Positions 31,617-41,438 of a DNA stretch of 64,000 bases are shown here, piece by piece. This stretch comes from Lathyrus oleraceus (taxonomy: Eukaryota > Streptophyta > Magnoliopsida > Fabales > Fabaceae), in assembly GCF_024323335.1 (NCBI RefSeq), contig NC_066580.1:261127332-261191331 (forward strand). Reading direction: 5' to 3'. Numbering within the stretch: position 1 is the stretch's first letter; the number at the start of each line of letters is the position of its first letter. The notes beneath the pieces are model-generated. The model ran no database searches. It was given only the letters and a program-made list of their open reading frames with translations, and had not been told where the DNA came from. The position numbers were made by a program, and so were the translations under genes.

Positions 31617-32290
31617 TCTGGATCCTGTTGGTGATGACTCTGCTACTGTTCATTATGACTTTGAAAATCCGATCTACCAAGCCGAGGATGGAAGTGAGGA
31701 AGATTGTGAAGTCCCTGGAGAACTTGCCAGACTGGTACTACAAGAAGAAAAGACCATACAGCCGCATGAAGAATCAATTGAAATTGTAAATCTGGGTACT
31801 GAAATAGACAAGAAAGAAGTCAGAGGTTTCTTGGGACACTTGAATTACATTGCCCGATTCATTCCACACTTGACTGCTACCTGCAAACCCATCTTCAAAT
31901 TACTAAAAAGGAAGAGATGGTATAGAATGATGAATAACAAAATCAGGAAATATCTCCAAGAACCTCCAATTCTGATGCCACCAGTTGAAGGAAGACCTCT
32001 AACTATGTATTTGACCGTGTTAGAAAATTCAATAGGGTGTATTGGGGCAACATGACGAGTCTGGTCGAAAAGAGCATGTCATACACTGCCTTAGCAAAAG
32101 GTACCGACTGTGAAACAAGATACTCACAGCTCGAGAAAGCTTGCTGCGCTTTGGCTTGGGCTGCTCGCCGACTAAGACAGTATATGTTGAATCATACCAC
32201 TTTATTGATTTCTAAGATGGATCTTATCAAATATACATTCGAGAAACCTGCTGTCTCCCGAAAGGGTTATCACTGATAATGGTACTAAAC
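31617..32290 (+). pseudogene. pol: Pol remnants of element F
   Basis: Same order as in A: a linker (ENPIYQAEDGSEEDCEVPGEL), then DKKEVRGFLGHLNYIARFIPHLTATCKPIFKLL directly after the linker, then RNase H pieces (EKACCALAWAARRLRQYMLNHTTLL). The RT catalytic core is missing. The jump from linker to VRGFL is at the same position as in A near 3785. At 32255 the sequence jumps to integrase (VITDN). Confidence 0.82.
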
Positions 32291-32842
32291 TGAACTCTGC
32301 ATGCAGTTCAAAATAAAACACCATAACTCTTCTCCGTACCGGCCAAAGACGAACGACGCCGTGGAGGCTGCTAACAATATCAAGAATATAACAGTAACAT
32401 ACAAAGACTGGCATGAGATGTTACCTTTTGCTCTTCATGGTTACCGCACTTCGACAGGGGCAACCCCTTTCTCTTTAGTCTAAGAATTGTGAAAGATGCA
32501 GGCTTAGATGAGGATGAATGGATTCAAACTCGACTCGATCAGATAAATTTGATTGATGAAAAGAGACTTGCGGCTGTTTGTCATGGGCAGATATATCAGA
32601 AACGCATGACCCAGGCATTTAACAAAAGAGTCAAGAGACAGGTGTATCAAATTGGCGACTTGGTAATAAAGCGTATCATTCTACCACAAGGTGATCCCAG
32701 GGGCAAATGGACTCCCACATACGAAGGGCCACTTGTAGTTAAGAAGGTATTCTCTGGTGGAGCCATGATACTTGCTACAATGGACGGCGAAGATTTCCCG
32801 CATCCTGTGAACGCGGACATAGTTAAAAAATACTACGCATAA
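32291..32842 (+). pseudogene. pol: Integrase C-terminal half of element F, broken
   Basis: Matches 4231-4914 of A. A 24-base loss lies near 32285, and a 46-base loss near 32481 removes the part coding YGMEAILPVEV and shifts the frame to a stop. The C-terminal domain (DPRGKWTPTYEGPL ... VKKYYA) is open from 32489. The 46-base loss has CTA at both ends in A, so slippage between short repeats is likely. Confidence 0.85.
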
Positions 32843-32853
32843 AAGAGACCCGC

Positions 32854-33040
32854 TAGGTCGACGTACCTAGGCAAAAGTAAGGGCATCCCGGCGAACCAAA
32901 AGGGTTCGGGCAAAAATTAGGGATAAACATATAAAGACGTACACCCGGCAAGTCGAAAACCTGAATAGGCGGCTTGAGCAAAAAAAGGTATCCCGGTGGA
33001 CTGAAAACCTGAAAAGGCGGTCCAGGCAAAAATTAGGGAT
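32854..33040 (+). other. Four post-pol hairpin modules (element F)
   Basis: Module 1 is CTAGGT (32854-32859) with ACCTAG (32866-32871) around CGACGT; in A the same stem is CTAGAT/ATCTAG, a compensated A-T to G-C change. Module 2 is CGAACC/GGTTCG as in A. Module 4 is TGGACT with GGTCCA. Each is followed by GGCAAAA or GAGCAAAA. Confidence 0.75.
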
Positions 33041-34019
33041 TAAAGCGTATGACTATGCCCCGTTCTCTGTCAGCTTCACCCAAGTTTCAAGGGACCGAAC
33101 AAGCCAATCACTTCTATCCGACAGCAGGAGATGAGATGCTTGAAGACATAATGACAGTAGTGGAATTAGAATCGATAGGACTTTTTCTGCATAGCTTTCT
33201 CTTTGTTTGCTTGACAATTTCCTCTTACTAGGATTTCTGTCTCCTTGTACACAAATTGCCTGTTTATAGGCCCTCTTTCAAATCAATATAATTTTGTTTC
33301 CAAAAAGATGATTTCATTTTTACTTCTCTGTTTTGTTTGCATAAACGTCCATTGATTTAATTTGAATTGATATATGCATTTGAATATGATCAATGTTTAT
33401 CAAAATACATGCATAAAATAGCAATGGCCGTTACTAAAAGACTGCAGGGTCGAGGATAAGGTCTAACCACGCTTTCCAACAAGTCCGGTTACAAATCCTT
33501 TCCCCAACAAAAACCAGCTATTCCTCAGAAGAGGTTGGCATCACCAGACTGACTGGTCATCTCTTCTATCCCCAGCCGGGCTCCGGTGAATGTTTCTACC
33601 ATCAGACAGAAATCAAATACCCCTGCTGAGAAAGAGTCATCAATGCAAATATCTCCGACCAGAAGACTGAGATTCATTTCCCCAGTAGAGCCCCCTGGAA
33701 GAACGTTTCAGACGCATAGGGCCTTCATTACATCATTCCATGCATACAATGTTCATTCCGCATCATATACATTACATCATTTCATAACATATACCTGCAT
33801 ACAATGTTCACATTTATTTCATTCCGCATCATATACATTACATCGTTTCATAGCATGCACATGCATACCATGTTCGCAGGCATAAAACATCTCATGCATC
33901 ATGACATGGCATGAAGCTAACTTTATTTTTCAGGTCAATTATCCTCCTGACATAGTCAAAACAAAGGTCCATTCAGACAGACATCTTTATCAATTACATT
34001 CGAGATGCAACTATATCCC

Positions 34020-34440
34020 TCAGATACTGCCTAGCGTACGGTACATTCCGAGGTGTGGTCTAGCGTACGACTACTTTCTTCTTCAGATACATCTTTCAGA
34101 TATACTCCATGTCAATATTCATTCTGACATCCTCCTAATGATGGCATCTATAAGCTCATCCCAGACATTCATTGCCAATACAACATATACAAATACTAGC
34201 AGATATAGCCTAGCGTACGGTTCATTCTGATTCAGCTCAACATATGACTCCTTCAACTCAGATACGATCTAGCGTACGATCCATTCTGACCTTCAACAAC
34301 TCAGATACGATCTAACGTACGATCCATTCTGACCTTCAACAACTCAAATACGGTCTAATGTACGACCAAGTTAGACCTTACATTTCTGAAGCGTAGTCTA
34401 GCGTACGACTACCCCTTTCAGCATCAGATTCAGCCTAACG
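34020..34440 (+). other. Single covarying hairpins before the F minisatellite
   Basis: Eight-base-loop inverted repeats: GTGGTC/GACTAC (34054 on, one G-U), GATC/GATC (34266 and 34312), GGTC/GACC (34347 on), GTAGTC/GACTAC (34393 on), AGCC/GGCT (34429 on). Loops are TAGCGTAC, TAACGTAC, TAATGTAC and close variants. Confidence 0.68.
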
Positions 34441-35575
34441 GACGGCTCATTCCAGTCATCAACTACAGTCTAATGTACGACCAAGTTAGACATTCCAGTC
34501 ATCAACTACAGTCTAATGTACGACCAAGTTAGACATTCCAGTCATCAACTACAGTCTAATGTACGACCAAGTTAGACCTTCCAGTCCTAAAATACAGTCT
34601 AATGTACGACCAAGTTAGACCTTCCAGTCATCAAATACAGTCTAATGTACGACCAAGTTAGACCTTCCAGTCATCAAATACAGTCTAATGTACGACCAAG
34701 TTAGACCTTCAAGTCAAATTCTGCAAATACAGTCTAATGTACGACCAAGTTAGACCTTCAAGTCAAATTCTGCAAATACAGTCTAATGTACGACCAAGTT
34801 AGACCTTCAAGTCAAATTCTGCAAATACAGTCTAATGTACGACCAAGTTAGACCAGATTCTGCTCAGTGACAGTCTAATGTACGACCAAGTTAGACCGTC
34901 AAGTCCTCGGATTCTGCCCAGATACAGTCTAATGTACGACCAAGTTAGACCAGATTCTGCTCAGTGACAGTCTAATGTACGACCAAGTTAGACCGTCAAG
35001 TCCTCGGATTCTGCCCAGATACAGTCTAATGTACGACCAAGTTAGACCAAATTCTGCTTAGTGACAGTCTAATGTACGACCAAGTTAGACCGTCAAGTCC
35101 TCGGATTCTGCCCAGATACAGTCTAATGTACGACCAAGTTAGACCAGATTCTGCTCAGTGACAGTCTAATGTACGACCAAGTTAGACCGTCAAGTCCTCG
35201 GATTCTGCCCAGATACAGTCTAATGTACGACCAAGTTAGACCAGATTCTGCTCAGTGACAGTCTAATGTACGACCAAGTTAGACCGTCAAGTCCTCAGAT
35301 TCTGCCCAGATACAGTCTAATGTACGACCAAGTTAGACCAGATGCTGCTTAGAGATAGTCTAATGTACGACCAAGTTAGACCTTCAAGTCCTCAGATTCT
35401 GCTCAGTGACAGTCTAATGTACGACCAAGTTAGACCTTCAAGTCCTCAGATTCTGCTCAGATACAGTCTAATGTACGACCAAGTTAGACCAGATGCTGCT
35501 CAAATACAGTCTAATGTACGACCAAGTTAGACCAGATGCTGCTCAAATACGGTTTAATGTACGACCCAGTTAGAC
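34340..35575 (+). repeat. Minisatellite of element F, 26-bp core
   Basis: About 24 copies of the core CAGTCTAATGTACGACCAAG-TTAGAC. Spacers differ: single units of about 43-49 bp (34440-34850), then a two-unit repeat of about 97 bp alternating CAGATTCTGCTCAGTGA and CGTCAAGTCCTCGGATTCTG spacers (34850-35340), then mixed units. The ends GTCTAA and TTAGAC of the core are complementary. It occupies the same UTR position as the unrelated-looking 64-bp array of A. Confidence 0.92.
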
Positions 35576-35589
35576 CTTCATCTCCTCAG

Positions 35590-36070
35590 ATGCTACCTAG
35601 TGTACGGTACATTTCTGAACTGTAGTCTAGCGTACGACTACCTCCCTTTCATCATCAGACACATCCTTACGTACGGCTCATCCTGCAACTCCAATACGGT
35701 CTAGCATAAGACCCACTTGGATCTTCAACTCAGATACGATCTAGCATACGATCCGGTCTGATCTTCTATCCCAGTGGAATCACCCGCTTAATGGAGGTTT
35801 CGTTCTGCAACTCAGAGACGATCTAGCGTACGATCCGTTCTGATCTTTCCTCCCCAGCAAAGTCATCTGCCTAATGAACAACTCACTCTGGTATTCAGAT
35901 GCGGTCCAGCGTATGATCCATTCTGATCCCTTATCCCCAGCAGCGTATAACACACTCTGACTCCCCAGCGAAGTCGATAGCATAATGGATGACTCACTAT
36001 CCGGTCTACCGTATGACTCGGTACTACATCCATGTCTTCAGATATCGTCTAATGAACGGTGCACTCTGAA
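35590..36070 (+). other. Single covarying hairpins after the F minisatellite
   Basis: TACC/GGTA and GTAGTC/GACTAC (35598-35650), GGTC/GACC near 35697, GATC/GATC near 35730 and 35820 with outer TCAGA/TCTGA arms, GGTC/GATC near 35907 (G-U), CGTC/GGTG near 36048 (two G-U). The copy near 35662 has a mismatch. Confidence 0.65.
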
Positions 36071-36240
36071 GTTCTCATCATCAAACTCCCTGGATGGCAT
36101 CTTTAAGCCCATCTCCATCAGGAATAACTCCTGACCAGCAAGTGCAAATTTTTGGGCGTTCTAGTGTTCAATAATCTTCCACCTCCAGGCCACGAATGGC
36201 GTACATACCATTCTAACCCTCTCGGTTCAAGAATATTGAA

Positions 36241-36250
36241 CAGGGGCAGC
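36241..36250 (+). other. Polypurine tract of element F
   Basis: CAGGGGCAGC directly before the 3' LTR, identical to A. Confidence 0.75.
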
Positions 36251-38279
36251 TGTCATACCCCAAAATTTGCCCATTAATATTTCAAGACATTTTTCAAGGC
36301 ATTCCGACTCATTTTTATGACACTGATCTTAAAGGAACCAAGGCCCAGCTTACGAATGGCCCAATCCAGAAAATGGCCCAAACTGGCCTGTTCGCTACGC
36401 GCTCGCCTAGCGAACGTTACGTTCGCTACACGCTCGCCTAGCGAACGTTCGCTACGCGTTCGCTACCAGCTCGCCTAGCGAAGCTGACAGACAACAAAAA
36501 ATTTCGGGCTTCACTCCGAGCCCATTAGGTCATGGAAAAAGGCATTATAAATACCAGCACTTCAGTAACAAAAAGGGAGGACGAAAAACAGAGGGGGGAC
36601 GAAAACGGAAGAAGACGGACGGAACCCTGGCATAGAAACCCTGGAGATCAACTTGAAGGACTCCGAGTAAAGAAACCCTGAAGGCCGCTCATCCGCTTCG
36701 AAGCTACCACCGCCCAACTCAATCCGGCTCGCCAATTCAAGGCTGCAATTCGATTGCAAACAGGTTTGCATTACTATTATCGCTTTATTTTCTTAATTTG
36801 CATGTGATACCGCTTTATGTTCTTAACTTGCATGTGATATTATAATCGAATTCATAAACATATTTGAGGTTTTGCATGTGAATTTAAGTGTGCCTGAATA
36901 TTCTGAATGCTGAACCATATAATTATGTGTTGGATGCCATAAGCCATGCCGCAGGTTGAAGTCATACTGTTCTGAAATTCAAAACCCGCAGCCGCTCGCT
37001 AGCACATCGCTAAGCGAGCATGTAGCGAGTATTCGCTAGGCCTTCGCTAGGCGAGGCAGAGGCGAACGGGACAGCCGCTTATATTTCATTTGTTCTGTGC
37101 CATGCTTCTCTGATCTGTTCCCGTATCCTCATACATTGTTTTGCATGACATTTTTGCTGCTGTTTTTCTTTTGCGGTGTAATCTTCGATTACACCCTGAT
37201 TTGGTATGCTAACCCGTTTGTTGAATTTTGCAAAGGTTCATATGTCCCAGAAAAAGATCGTCGTTTAGGTCTTCCACTTTATTTGTGGGATACCCTTGTG
37301 GAGACTCACCCTAAATTGCTTAATTAATTTTAATGTGTTAATTTTAATGTATTAATTTTAATGTATTAATTTTAATGTATTGATTTTAATGTGGAGGCTC
37401 ATCCTAATTACCTAATTAACTTTAAAATATGGCCTTTAAATAAATGATCTTGGACCTCTCTTTGCTGCCTTACGATATTACGGTATCACGGTCATGTCCC
37501 GCGAATGTGGGGATACACTTAGCAATGGCCCTTCGATTAAATCATCATAAAATAAATCATAGTCCCTCGGATGTTGCCTTCAAAAATACGATTTTGTCCC
37601 TCGATGACCCTTCGGTGTAGCCTACGGTTAAATGATGATCGTCCCTTCGAATGCTAAGGTATCCTTACAACTGTTGCCTTCAATGACCTATCGATGACCC
37701 TACGATGACCCTTAAACATCCAAAGGGTAAAATTACTTACTTCTCAATAGTAAGGACAGTTTTACCCTCATAAGGATAGGAAATGCCCATAACGACCTCA
37801 GGAAGGTATAACTCTCAATTACTGGATCATAACCTAAAACATTTTCCACCCCTCACACTTTACACTTTACAAATCCTAGAAAATCACCACTTGGTATACA
37901 TTCATACTAGAATCATTACCGAGTTATATTTTTCTAAACCATTTTCAAAATCAAATGAGATAAATACTTTGTATACATTCATACGAGAATCATTACAAAG
38001 TTAAACTCTCTTTCAAACATTTTTTAAGCAATTCACCGACACTTTTCAGACAAAAATATAAGTGATCCAGTAATTAAGAGCCCATGGATAACCATGGATA
38101 CAAAGGGTGCTAACACCTTCCCTTTGTATAATGTACCTCCCGAACCCAAAATCTATTAAGGTCTTTCCTGTTCTTTTCCACCTTTCCTTATTGGATAAAA
38201 GAAAAGTCGGTGGCGACTCTTGCTATCCGCGACATTGCGATTAAAAGCAAAACACCCCAAGTCAGTTCACCGTATGACA
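36251..38279 (+). repeat. 3' LTR of element F
   Basis: 2029 bp, the same length as the 5' LTR. Differences seen include CCCT/CCCC near base 10, GTG/CTG near 36902, CGTTT/CATTT near 37088, GGTGCC/GCTGCC near 37465, GACCC/GGCCC near 37528 and TTGAGG/TTAAGG near 38157. Confidence 0.97.
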
Positions 38280-38284
38280 ACAAC
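38280..38284. repeat. Target site duplication of F, right copy (ACAAC)
   Basis: Matches 27891-27895. Removing F and one copy restores the E ORF1 reading frame across the joint. Confidence 0.95.
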
Positions 38285-39405
38285 CAAAGGAGTAGATCTT
38301 GGATACTCGTACGGCATGAGGTACTTGGAAGCTCTCCTCCTAACCCAAGAAGTATAAGGCTCCAAAGCGATACAGCTCTTCGGACCTAGCTCCTTCCTTC
38401 CTTTCCTATGGATCTTGCGCCAAGCACGGACCATCCTGCCCTTGAAGCCTTGGGGATCTTTACCCTCCTGAAAGAACACACCCTCTAACAGAATGTTATT
38501 GGGTTTATCCTTTTGGGGGAAGCCAAGATGACGACGTGCCAAAATGGGGTTGTAGTTAATCCCACCACATGTACCAAGAAGAGGTACATTGGAGAATTCA
38601 CCATAAGAGTCAATGATCTACACACCATCATATACACGGTTGTACCAAAATATATCATCATTAGTGAGAGACATAAGTCTCGTAGACCACCGTAGACATC
38701 CTTTGTTCTCCTTGAAGGCGACCGTCTGTGGCAAGTGCGAAATAAACCACTTGTACAACAGAGGAAAACAGCATACAATGGTACCACCACCCTTTGCATT
38801 CCTCATATGCAAAGAAAAGTATGTGCACCCAACAGAGTCGGAACAGGATTAAGATTAGAGAAAATCCTAATAGCATTCACATTCTCAAACTTGTCGATGT
38901 TAGGGAATAACACTAGCCCATAGATGAGAAGTACAAATATGTCCTCAACGGCGTCCTCACTCATGGCCTTCCCATACATAGTAGCTTGAGCAATGAGGAA
39001 CTCAGAAGGGAGACCTTGAATTCCACCTTTGGTAGTCATATGAGCACCAACCAGAGATTCATCTATATGCAACATATCAGCTATCTCTTGAGAAGTAGGA
39101 ACACTCTCTAAGCCACTGAACGCCAACTGGTATAGAATAGGTATACCCACAAGGTAGGCATACTCCTCAAGCGTGGGTAAAAGCAGAAAATCCGGAAAAG
39201 TGAAGCAACGATACAAGGGATCATAAAACTGCACCAATACACTCATCAATCGTTCGTCCACTTGAGTAGTCAGAACAGATAGAAGCTTCCCAAAACGAGC
39301 CTTGAAACCCAAGGGATCTAATACATAGGATGTCAAATTCCTTAACTCTTTCAAGTCGGGTTGTCTGAAACTGTACTTCTTTGTATTCCTTCTTTGTCTT
39401 TCCAT
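38285..39405 (-). pseudogene. ORF1 of element E, 5' part
   Basis: DUF7745-type ORF1 starting MERQRRNTKKYSF (ATG 39405). Blocks: FYDPLYRCFTFPDFLLLPTL, LEEYAYLVGIPI, LLIYGLVLFPNIDKF, NLNPVPTLLGAH; then, after a frame change near 38810, CCFPLLYKWFISHLPQ, and after a stop near 38618, KGRMVRAWRKIHRKGRKELG and RRRASKYLMPYEYP. It runs on into 27566-27895 beyond F. So this gene has at least two breaks besides the F insertion. Full ORF1s of this type have about 450-490 residues. Confidence 0.9.
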
Positions 39406-39989
39406 GTCTGAAAATTTGCAAATAGACCTCTTAAGTTCCTTGAAAATTTTCTCATTATTGATGATATGGATGCAAATGGGTGCGTGGATGCATGAATGCA
39501 ACAACCACAATCAAGGATCAAGCAAAGCACACCAAACAAAGGTCATGGGATGTATCATGTCATCCTTAATATCAATCATCCATTTTGGTGGATTATGGTT
39601 TACACCTTATCAACACCTAAGTTCCATTGATATTAAGGATACATGAATGGATCAACCATGAATCAAGGGTTTATTGCAAGTCACGAGCATGGAGTCTCGG
39701 TTAAGAATCACCCAAAGGGAGTGTACTAGGGTTTAAACCTGTCAAACATGTTCTACAAGAGGTTCCCATAGTCATCATCCCATCTTTCGGATATTATCGG
39801 ATAAACGACTACTCGTATTCCAAAAATATTCTCAAGAGAGACTCTTATGAGTGTAGTATCGCGTAACAATCGTATCAAATCTTACACTTGAACAACTTTC
39901 ACACTACATCCTAAGAATAGGCCCAAATGGGCTTGGTAAACTAAGGTCTATATTGGAAAGAGTAATGTCTACCCACAACTTCTTTGACA
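39406..39989 (-). other. Leader of element E
   Basis: Non-coding sequence upstream of ORF1. I searched it for a PBS on the minus strand and found none, so the LTR end and PBS of E appear lost in a deletion that joins the leader to the truncated LTR at about 39990. The exact joint is uncertain. Confidence 0.55.
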
Positions 39990-41393
39990 TTATTGAACAA
40001 AAACCTAAAAGTTTTATCGAATCAAAAACTAGTAAAAATGTCAGAGATCTGGGTAAGGGGGTTGGTTATGCAATGGGAAGGTTTTAAGCACCCAAAACAT
40101 CCTAGGTACTCCTAGGGAGCCCTTTTCATACTTGTTGTAAGGTTGGTATTTTTGTGAAAGTTTATTTGTGCAAACATGATTGAAGAGATGAGAAGAGAAT
40201 ATACAAGTAATTTACATTTTGTGTTTGGATGGATAAACCCATTGCCTACATACCATCTTAAAAAATATTAGGATCAAAACCTCGTAGTTTGGGGTAAAAA
40301 TCTCAAAATGAGTTGGTGAATTGATTGGTCCAAAAGCCTTAAGGTCTTTTTTTATCCTAGGGAGAAAACTCAACCTAAAACCACAAATCCACCATGTGAG
40401 GATAGCTTCAACATGCGAGTGAGGGGTTAACCCTATAATAAGCATGGAAAACTCATTGTCCATCACTAAGGATATAGGTGAGTATTACATCTACCTCAAG
40501 GATAACTCAAACGTAATAGCTAAAGGTCATGAAAAGTTTTGATTAAGAAAGTGGCCATTGAAACCACAAAAAAAGTATTTGAATGAGTGGTATTTACCAA
40601 TGAAAAGTATTTACAAAGTATGGTCAAAGTTGACTTAAAAGTTCAATTCAACATAAGTGTTATGAAAAGAAAGTTTGAAAATCAAAAGCATAAGGCTTAG
40701 GTTTCTAATGCTTGAAAAGAAGTGTTAAATGTTTGCACAAAAGTTTTGGCTTGGGTTAGAGTGGAGGGAAGAAGAAGAATGGCTAAATCCTAAGTATACA
40801 AGAGATGAGGGATAAGAAACAAAACCACAAATGAAGTTCCTCTCTTGAGATCATATTGATGATCCAAGTATCTCTCATCCTTTGGAATATGCAAGCAAAA
40901 TAATAGTAAGCTCAAGCAATCAACATAATCAAACAAGCTTCTTAGAAGATCCTCAATGCTTCTTGTATCTTTCACTTTGGATGAACATGACAATGGGGAA
41001 CAAGCCTCAAACCCCTTGATTTACTTTGATCAAAATGATGAATTGAGATACTTTGGAGGAATATCTGACGGATGAGAGCTTTGGGAATCATTTCCATGCT
41101 TTCTTTTATCTTCTCTTGACCATATCATTGCACAAAGGATCTCCTAGAAGCTTTGGATCTTGTGACTGCTCAAGCTACAAGCAAGAGATGTTAGTGACAT
41201 ATTTTTGTGCTTTTGGTTAGTGAATGGGAAAAGCAATGATATACAATTCAAGTATGCTTGGTGATCTCAAACCAACTCACAAGAGGTCCCACCCAAAGGC
41301 AAAGGGAACCACGATGCATATGATCCTTGAGGCTATGCAAATGCCATGTTATGATGCCATGAGGGATCTTAGGGTCAAAATTAGGGTCTTACA
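39990..41393 (-). repeat. 5' LTR of element E, internally deleted
   Basis: The minus strand begins TGTAAGACCCTAATTTTG at 41393. It follows the G LTR for about 380 bases, then jumps near 41010 across some 3.4 kb, resuming at sequence equal to about 49720 of G, and continues to the U5 block near 40090. The last part of U5 is missing. It is about 1.4 kb long against 4.9 kb in G. The same LTR type as G and its place upstream of ORF1 support assignment to E. Confidence 0.72.
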
Positions 41394-41438
41394 AAACCCA
41401 CTGAGGGATACTCCCCAGCAGAGTCGCAACTTAATTTT
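41394..41438 (-). other. PBS-bearing 45-bp remnant between two LTRs (element H)
   Basis: The minus strand holds TTGCGACTCTGCTGGGGA (41429-41412) nine bases after the end of the H LTR. Only about 18 further bases separate it from the next LTR start at 41393. No polypurine tract is present. So nearly all of H's internal region is missing, or E inserted just after H's PBS. Confidence 0.7.

Larger units (their letters stand above)
32843..36240 (+). other. 3' UTR of element F
   Basis: Non-coding. Hairpin modules (32854-33040), plain sequence to 33470, CCCC boxes (33490-33690), CATACATT-type irregular repeats (33720-33900), single covarying hairpins (34020-34440), the 26-bp-core minisatellite (34340-35575), more hairpins (35590-36070), then sequence equal to the A 3' end. 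Confidence 0.78.
27896..38279 (+). mobile_element. Element F: complete, young, non-autonomous Ogre-like element
   Basis: 10,384 bp with two 2029-bp LTRs, PBS, leader, shortened gag, pol remnants, long 3' UTR and polypurine tract, flanked by ACAAC. By eye the LTRs differ at about ten positions (roughly 0.5 percent) with no length change. It shares the gag and pol deletion joints of A but lacks ORF1, which is replaced by a run of 25 A. It is inserted in ORF1 of E in the opposite orientation. Confidence 0.96.
18303..41393 (-). mobile_element. Element E: Ogre element with all domains, interrupted by F and decayed
   Basis: On the minus strand, after removing F (27896-38279 plus one target duplication), the order is LTR (41393-39990, internally deleted), leader, ORF1, gag, protease, intron, RT, RNase H, second RNase H, integrase, hairpin modules and 3' UTR to 18303. 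Domain content equals a full autonomous Ogre. Five in-frame stops, several frameshifts and lost metal ligands show it is dead. Its closest relative here is G. The 3' end is cut or interrupted at 18303. Confidence 0.9.

Noticed and set aside
35342..35530. Open frame with repeats of SLMYDQVRPSSPQ
   Set aside because: It is the translation of the minisatellite units and has no sign of being a gene.
34340..35575. Array with a repeated core and varying spacers as a CRISPR-like structure
   Set aside because: The spacers are themselves a few repeated types, and the array is inside the UTR of element F.
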